Positions 60,029 to 64,000 of a stretch of DNA of 64,000 nucleotides are shown here, one piece after another. The first letter of the stretch is position 1. Every line of letters starts with the position of its first letter. The notes below the pieces were generated by a model. That model saw only the letters and a program-made list of their open reading frames with translations, was not told where the DNA came from and did not search any database. The position numbers were made by a program, and so were the translations under genes. The stretch is from Amycolatopsis jiangsuensis (GTDB taxonomy: Bacteria > Actinomycetota > Actinomycetes > Mycobacteriales > Pseudonocardiaceae), in the NCBI RefSeq assembly GCF_014204865.1, contig NZ_JACHMG010000001.1, positions 4,614,501-4,678,500 of the forward strand, written 5' to 3'.

Positions 60029-60180
60029 TCAATCGGCCGGCAGCGGCCATCGGTCCAGCGCGTGGCCGGGATGTTCGCGCAGGAACCGCCGCCGGATTTC
60101 GACGTACCGGGATGGCGTGAGCCCAGTGAGGCCCTTCAACTGCTGTGCCAGATGAGTGCTGCTGACACCGGCTGCCTCGC
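60029..60180 (-). pseudogene. Remnant of an AraC-family regulator (C-terminal helix-turn-helix only)
   Basis: Read on the minus strand the segment gives AGVSSTHLAQQLKGLTGLTP and SRYVEIRRRFLREHPGH before a TGA at 60029-60031, which matches the end of an AraC-type DNA-binding domain. Upstream of it the frame is broken and no N-terminal part is found. The rest of 60032-60386 holds no intact gene. Confidence 0.5.
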
Positions 60181-60386
60181 CGGGGTCGCCGACGGGACAC
60201 CCCCGTCGGTCGCCGCGATGATGCCGCTCGTATGGCGGACCAGCTCCAGGTGCGTCGCATGCACCGATCCCCCGAAGGCAACCTGGAAACGATTATCACT
60301 TACTGGCGACGTGGGGAACTCCGCCGTGTCCTCCAATCGGCCCCACCGCACACGCCCGGCCGACCCACTCGGTAAGCTGTGCGCGA

Positions 60387-60459
60387 GGGCCGCTAGCTCA
60401 GTTGGTAGAGCAAGGGACTTTTAATCCCTGGGTCCAGGGTTCGAGCCCCTGGCGGCCCA
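60387..60459 (+). tRNA. tRNA-Lys (TTT)
   Basis: The plus strand shows acceptor stem GGGCCGC/GCGGCCC, D-arm TAGCTCAGTTGGTAGAGCA, anticodon stem GGGAC/ATCCC region with loop CTTTTAA (anticodon TTT) and T-loop GGTTCGAGCC. The discriminator base is A. No CCA is encoded. Confidence 0.95.
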
Positions 60460-60935
60460 CTCATTTTAGCCGGCTGACCTGTGGAAACAGTGATACTGAT
60501 GATCATCGGAGAAATCCGCGGGTCGCGTGTGGCCGGGTTGGCATCTCCGCATCCGAGCCGTGACAAATCGACCACGGCCCTGACGATTCCCCAGCGCCAC
60601 CCAACGCAGTGCCACTAGTCCTGTTTTTGCAGGTAGACAGCCTGATGACAGTAGGTCGCGGCAATCGGCAGCACGTGGCCGATTGCCACGGCCGACCGCT
60701 GGCACGCCGTGACGTTATGTGCCCTGAGGTGTGTCCGAACCGGCACTGCGCGCAGAGCCAGTGAGCGCGGCTTTGAGCAACGGAGCCCAATCGGAGACAC
60801 CCCTACGACGGCATTTCAGCGTTTTCGCTGGTCAAACCGACAGTCAGCTAGCGAGCCCCGGCGTTTCCCGCGGATTTGTGATCCGTTGCCGACGTTCGGC
60901 GCTGGTTGCGTGCCGGGAACGAGACGTCCCGGCTA
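60460..60935. other. Gene-poor decayed stretch after tRNA-Lys
   Basis: No intact gene is seen between the tRNA and the IS fragment. A 39-codon frame from 60645 (with MCPEVCPNRHC near its end) has four Cys but no ribosome-binding site. The stretch is visibly less GC-rich than the flanks, which fits foreign or decaying DNA next to a tRNA. Confidence 0.4.
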
Positions 60936-61470
60936 GGGCGTGTCTCCAAATTTTTGGCTTGGTAGTGGGTGATGATCAGCTGGTGGTTCGTGCTGGTGCG
61001 ATTTCCGATGAGTTGTGGGAGTTGGTCGCGCCGCTGATGCCCTCCCGGGAGGGGTTGCGGGGAAGGCCGCTTGCTGATCACCGCTTGGTCTTGGAAGGGA
61101 TCGCGTGGCGATTCCGCACCGGATCGCCGTGGCGGGACCTGCCGGTGGAGTTCGGGCCGTGGCAGACGGTCTGGAAGCGTCACCACCGGTTCTCGATCGA
61201 TGGCACCTACCAGCGGATGTTCGATGTGGTGCGCTCCAGCTACGGGATCGAGGCCGATAACGATCTCGTCGAATTGCTGTCGGTGGATTCCTCGGTGGTA
61301 CGCGCGCACCAGCACGCTGCGGGTGCGCCCACGGTCGGTGGCCGGGCCCTGACCTCGGCCACCAGCGGCACAGGGGGCTGCGGCGAATGACACGAATCTG
61401 ACGGCCGAGCCCGGCGATCACGCGCTGGGACGTTCCCGGGGCGGGCTGTCCACCAAGATCCACGCGCTGG
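60936..61470 (+). mobile_element. IS5-type insertion sequence fragment (right end missing)
   Basis: The first reading frame (from GTG 60965) gives a DUF4096-type transposase part ISDELWELVAPLMPSREG and RTGSPWRDLPVEFGPWQTVW, with VDSSVVRAHQHAAG around the DDE region. After its stop at 61388-61390 a second frame continues with HALGRSRGGLSTKIHALAD, the start of the second ORF of such elements. Then the element stops and FAD-oxidase sequence begins at about 61470-61495. The left end is probably near GGGCGTGTCTCCAAATTTTT at 60938. No right inverted repeat is found. Confidence 0.75.
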
Positions 61471-62590
61471 CCGACGCCGTGTGCGACCTGCTCGCGGTGC
61501 GGATCCAGGCGGGCGTCCTCGGCCCCGCGCTGGAGGATCAGCTACGCCCGGATGACCTGACGTTGCGGCATTTCCCGCAGTCCTTCGAGTTCTCCTCTCT
61601 CGGCGGCTGGTTGGCCACGCGCGCGGGCGGGCATTTCGCCACCGGGCCCACGCACATCGACGACATGGTCGAGTCGATGCACGTGGTGTCGCCGTACGGC
61701 GCCGGTGAATCCCGCTAGGTTCCGGGGCCGGCCCATCCCCCGACTGGATGTTCCTCGGCTCCGAGGGCATCCTCGGTGTCATCACCGAGGCCTGGATGCG
61801 GCTTCGGACCCGACCGAGTTTCCGTGGTGGCGCAACGGTTACGTTCGCCGACTACGCCGAGGGCGTGGCGGCCACCCGCGCGCTCGCGCAATCCGGGTTG
61901 TCGCCGTCGAACTGTCGGCTGCTCGATCCGGCGGAGGCGTTCCTCAACGCGGGCGTGCCGACGTCGGGCGGGGTTCTGCTGCTCGGCTTCGAATCGGCGG
62001 ACCATCCGGTCGACGCCGCGCTGGCACGGGCGCTTGAGCTTTGTGCGGATCACGGCGGTGTGCCGTCGAAGCGTTCCGACGGCACACCGGGTGGCGGCAC
62101 GAAGCCGGGTCGCACGGACACGGCGGCGGATTGGCGATCATCGTTCCTGCGCATGCCGTATCAGCGCGACGTCCTCGCCGCGCGGTCGATGATCGTCGAG
62201 ACGTTCGATACGGCGTACACCTGACGCGCTTTCCCCGCGCTGCACGCCGCCGTCGCCGAGGCCGCCAGATTCGCGCTCGATGCCGTCGGCGCGAAGGGGG
62301 TGCTGACCTGTCGGTTCACCCACCTCTACCCGGACGGTCCGGCGCCGTACTTCGGCATCTACGCGGCTGGGCGTCGCGGGGACACCCTGCGGCAATGGGA
62401 TGAGATCAAGGCTGTCGTTTCCGAGGCGCTGCAAGGGAAAGGCGGGACGATCACCCACCACGCCGTCGGCCGCGACCACCGCCCGTGGTACGACCGGCAA
62501 CGTCCGGACCCGTTCGCCGCGGCGCTCGCGGCCGCGAAATCCGCCCTCGACCCGGCGGGCATCCTCAACCCGGCGTCCTGCTCCCCGGCT
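61470..62590 (+). pseudogene. FAD-linked oxidase pseudogene (alkyldihydroxyacetonephosphate-synthase-like), truncated by IS
   Basis: Joined pieces read LEDQLRPDDLTLRHFPQSFE, FSSLGGWLATRAGGHFATG, DWMFLGSEGILGVITEAWMR, TCRFTHLYPDGPAPYFGIY and LDPAGILNPA, in the order of an FAD_binding_4/FAD-oxidase_C protein. The 5' part is lost and the start is fused to the IS fragment. A stop (TAG 61716-61718) with frame change and a TGA at 62222-62224 interrupt the frame. The 3' end runs to the response-regulator gene on the other strand. Confidence 0.75.
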
Positions 62591-62607
62591 GACACCCGCC
62601 GACATCG

Positions 62608-63291
62608 TCAACTACCGGGCACCACCAGGCCCGCCTCGTAGGCGGCGACGACCAGTTGCGCGCGATCCCGCGCGGCCAGTTTCGCCAGCAGATGACCGAT
62701 GTGGGTCTTCACGGTGCCAAGCGTGATGTAGAGGTTTCGGGAGATCTCGGTATTGGACAGGCCGCGCGCGACCAATATGAGGACCTCCCGTTCGCGTTCG
62801 GTGACGCCGACGGAATCGGACAGGGCGGGGTCGGCGAGCCCTTGCCGCGCGAAGGTGGCGATGAGGCGGCGCGTGATCCGCGGCGCCAGCAGCGCATCGC
62901 CCCCGGCGATCACGCGGATCCCGGCGAGGAGGTCGGCGGCCGTCGCGTCCTTGACCTGAAACCCGCTGGCCCCGGCCCGGAGCGCGGCGTAGACGTACTC
63001 GTCGAGGTCGAACGTGGTGAGGATGAGGACGCGCACGGCCGGCGTCTCGGCGTCCGCGCAGATCCGCCGAGTGGCCTCGATCCCGTCCATCTCCGGCATC
63101 CGGACGTCCATCAGCACCACATCGGGCCGCAGGCGGCGGGCTTGCCGGACGGCGTCGGTTCCGGTTCCGGCCTCGCCCACCGGGCGGAAACCAGGTTCGG
63201 CCTCCAGCAACGCACGGAAGCTCTCGCGGATGAGCGCGTGATCGTCGGCGAGCAGCACGCGGATCTCGGCGTCGGTGTCGGGGCTCGTCAC
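62608..63291 (-). CDS. NarL/LuxR-type response regulator
   Basis: The 227-residue regulator has a receiver domain starting IRVLLADDHALIRESF with phospho-acceptor Asp62 in VVLMDVRMPEMDG, and a LuxR helix-turn-helix (VTEREREVLILVARGLSNTE and TVKTHIGHLLAKLAARDR). It overlaps the kinase gene by four bases. Compared with the regulator at 11387 it is a distinct paralogue, so the window has two DesK/NarL systems. Confidence 0.93.
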   Translation of the reverse strand: MTSPDTDAEIRVLLADDHALIRESFRALLEAEPGFRPVGEAGTGTDAVRQARRLRPDVVLMDVRMPEMDGIEATRRICADAETPAVRVLILTTFDLDEYVYAALRAGASGFQVKDATAADLLAGIRVIAGGDALLAPRITRRLIATFARQGLADPALSDSVGVTEREREVLILVARGLSNTEISRNLYITLGTVKTHIGHLLAKLAARDRAQLVVAAYEAGLVVPGS

Positions 63292-64000
63292 GGTGCGGCA
63301 TCCGAATCAATGTGGGGAATCACGGCGGCTACCTGGAATCCGCGGGCACGGGGACCGACGGCGAGCGTGCCGCCGTAGGTCGCGATCCGTTCCCGCATCC
63401 CGATCAGACCGTACCCGCCGCCGGGGCGCCCGCGCGGGATCCGGCGCCCCGGGCCGTCATCGACGACGTCGACGTACACCGCCGCCTCGGCGTCCCGCAC
63501 GACGATCCGGCACTGCGTGGCGTCGGCGTGCTTGACGACGTTGGTCAGCGCCTCCTGCACCACGCGGTACACGGCGAGATCGACGCCCGCCGAGAGCTCG
63601 TCGACGCCGCCGCTGTCCAGGTCGATCGCCAATCCCGGCACGCGGAGCCGGTCCACCAGCGCGGGCAGGTCGGCGACGCCCGGCAGCGGCCCCCGTTCCG
63701 CGTCAGCCGCCGCGTCCGGGGCCGGTCGTAGCACCCCGAGCAGCTGGCGGATCTCGCCGATCGCGGCACGACTGGACCTTTCGATCGAGTTCAGCGCCGC
63801 CTTCGCGTGGTCGGGCCGTTCGTCGGCGAGGCGCCCGGCAACGCTCGCCTCGACGGCGATCACGCTCATGCTGTGCCCGACGATGTCGTGCAGCTCGCGG
63901 GCGACGCGCAGCCGTTCGTCGGCCACCGCTTCCCGCACCGAACGGCGCGCGAACTCGGCCTTCGCCAGGCGCCGCGACCGCACCACCCACCCGGCGGCCC
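63288..64000 (-). CDS. DesK/NarX-type sensor histidine kinase, 5' part outside the window
   Basis: Only the kinase core is in the window. The HisKA_3 stretch RLRVARELHDIVGHSMSVI holds the phospho-acceptor His, followed by the ATPase motifs VVQEALTNVVKHADA and GGGYGLIGMRERIATYGG. The open frame continues to the right edge, so the membrane sensor part lies beyond base 64000. It is coupled with the response regulator through a four-base overlap. Confidence 0.92.
   Translation of the reverse strand, partial: AAGWVVRSRRLAKAEFARRSVREAVADERLRVARELHDIVGHSMSVIAVEASVAGRLADERPDHAKAALNSIERSSRAAIGEIRQLLGVLRPAPDAAADAERGPLPGVADLPALVDRLRVPGLAIDLDSGGVDELSAGVDLAVYRVVQEALTNVVKHADATQCRIVVRDAEAAVYVDVVDDGPGRRIPRGRPGGGYGLIGMRERIATYGGTLAVGPRARGFQVAAVIPHIDSDAAP

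Noticed and set aside
60387..60459. Integrase attachment site at tRNA-Lys
   Set aside because: No integrase gene and no second copy of the tRNA 3' end were found in the window.

Overview
The window is very GC-rich, with strong third-position G/C bias and many GTG starts and 4-bp ATGA/GTGA gene overlaps. Its gene content (a pknG-glnH-glnX operon, an ECF SigE-family factor, split lycopene cyclase CrtYc/CrtYd, a CrtU-type aromatic carotenoid enzyme) points to a filamentous actinobacterium. The family Pseudonocardiaceae, and Amycolatopsis or a close relative, fits best; this placement is inference, with no marker gene to prove it.

Layout. 1-6.6 kb: 3' part of an NCS2 purine/pyrimidine permease, a TetR regulator divergent from a PPOX-family oxidoreductase, a rhomboid-like membrane protein and a PAS-GGDEF-EAL cyclic-di-GMP protein. 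7-11.4 kb: three secreted proteins in a row (GH76 mannanase-like, GH54 arabinofuranosidase with ricin-type lectin, unknown), facing a CPBP protease/histidine kinase/response regulator operon. 14-20 kb: FAD oxidoreductase, P-loop kinase, tRNA-Glu/Asp/Phe cluster, two small conserved proteins, a cold-shock gene. 19.8-25 kb: lipoprotein L,D-transpeptidase, secreted Pro-rich protein, ECF sigma factor with a membrane partner, a 39-residue membrane peptide, an MHS-type transporter, a thioesterase. 25-33 kb: pknG with a giant disordered N-terminal extension, glnH, glnX and an NAD-kinase-like protein. 34-45 kb: copper-chaperone-like protein, second cold-shock gene, ThDP enzyme divergent from hydroxyacid-oxoacid transhydrogenase plus thioesterase, GntP permease with its LacI regulator, membrane molybdopterin oxidoreductase, DUF4232-like secreted protein. 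45-48 kb: a MoxR-type AAA+ ATPase with a long helical N-terminus and a DUF7192-like partner. 49-55 kb: a carotenoid cluster (crtE, crtB, crtYc, crtYd, methyltransferase, crtU, divergent Rieske protein) without crtI. 55-60 kb: amidohydrolase, metallo-beta-lactamase-fold protein, SRPBCC protein, HxlR regulator divergent from an azoreductase, RibD-like reductase. 60-62.6 kb: a decayed zone with tRNA-Lys, an AraC remnant, an IS5-type fragment and an FAD-oxidase pseudogene cut by the IS. The end holds a second NarL/DesK two-component pair, with the kinase running off the edge.

The most unusual structural feature is that many intergenic gaps hold degenerate tandem repeats, each with its own unit (about 15, 18, 20, 30, 36, 48 and 108 bp). 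The 20-bp array has a period that is not a multiple of three, so it is not coding; it overlaps the 3' end of a copper-chaperone gene whose last unit occurs twice. Other leads are a ThDP enzyme with Asp in place of the catalytic Glu, putative operator pairs for the TetR, LacI and HxlR regulators, and the AAA+/DUF7192-like pair.
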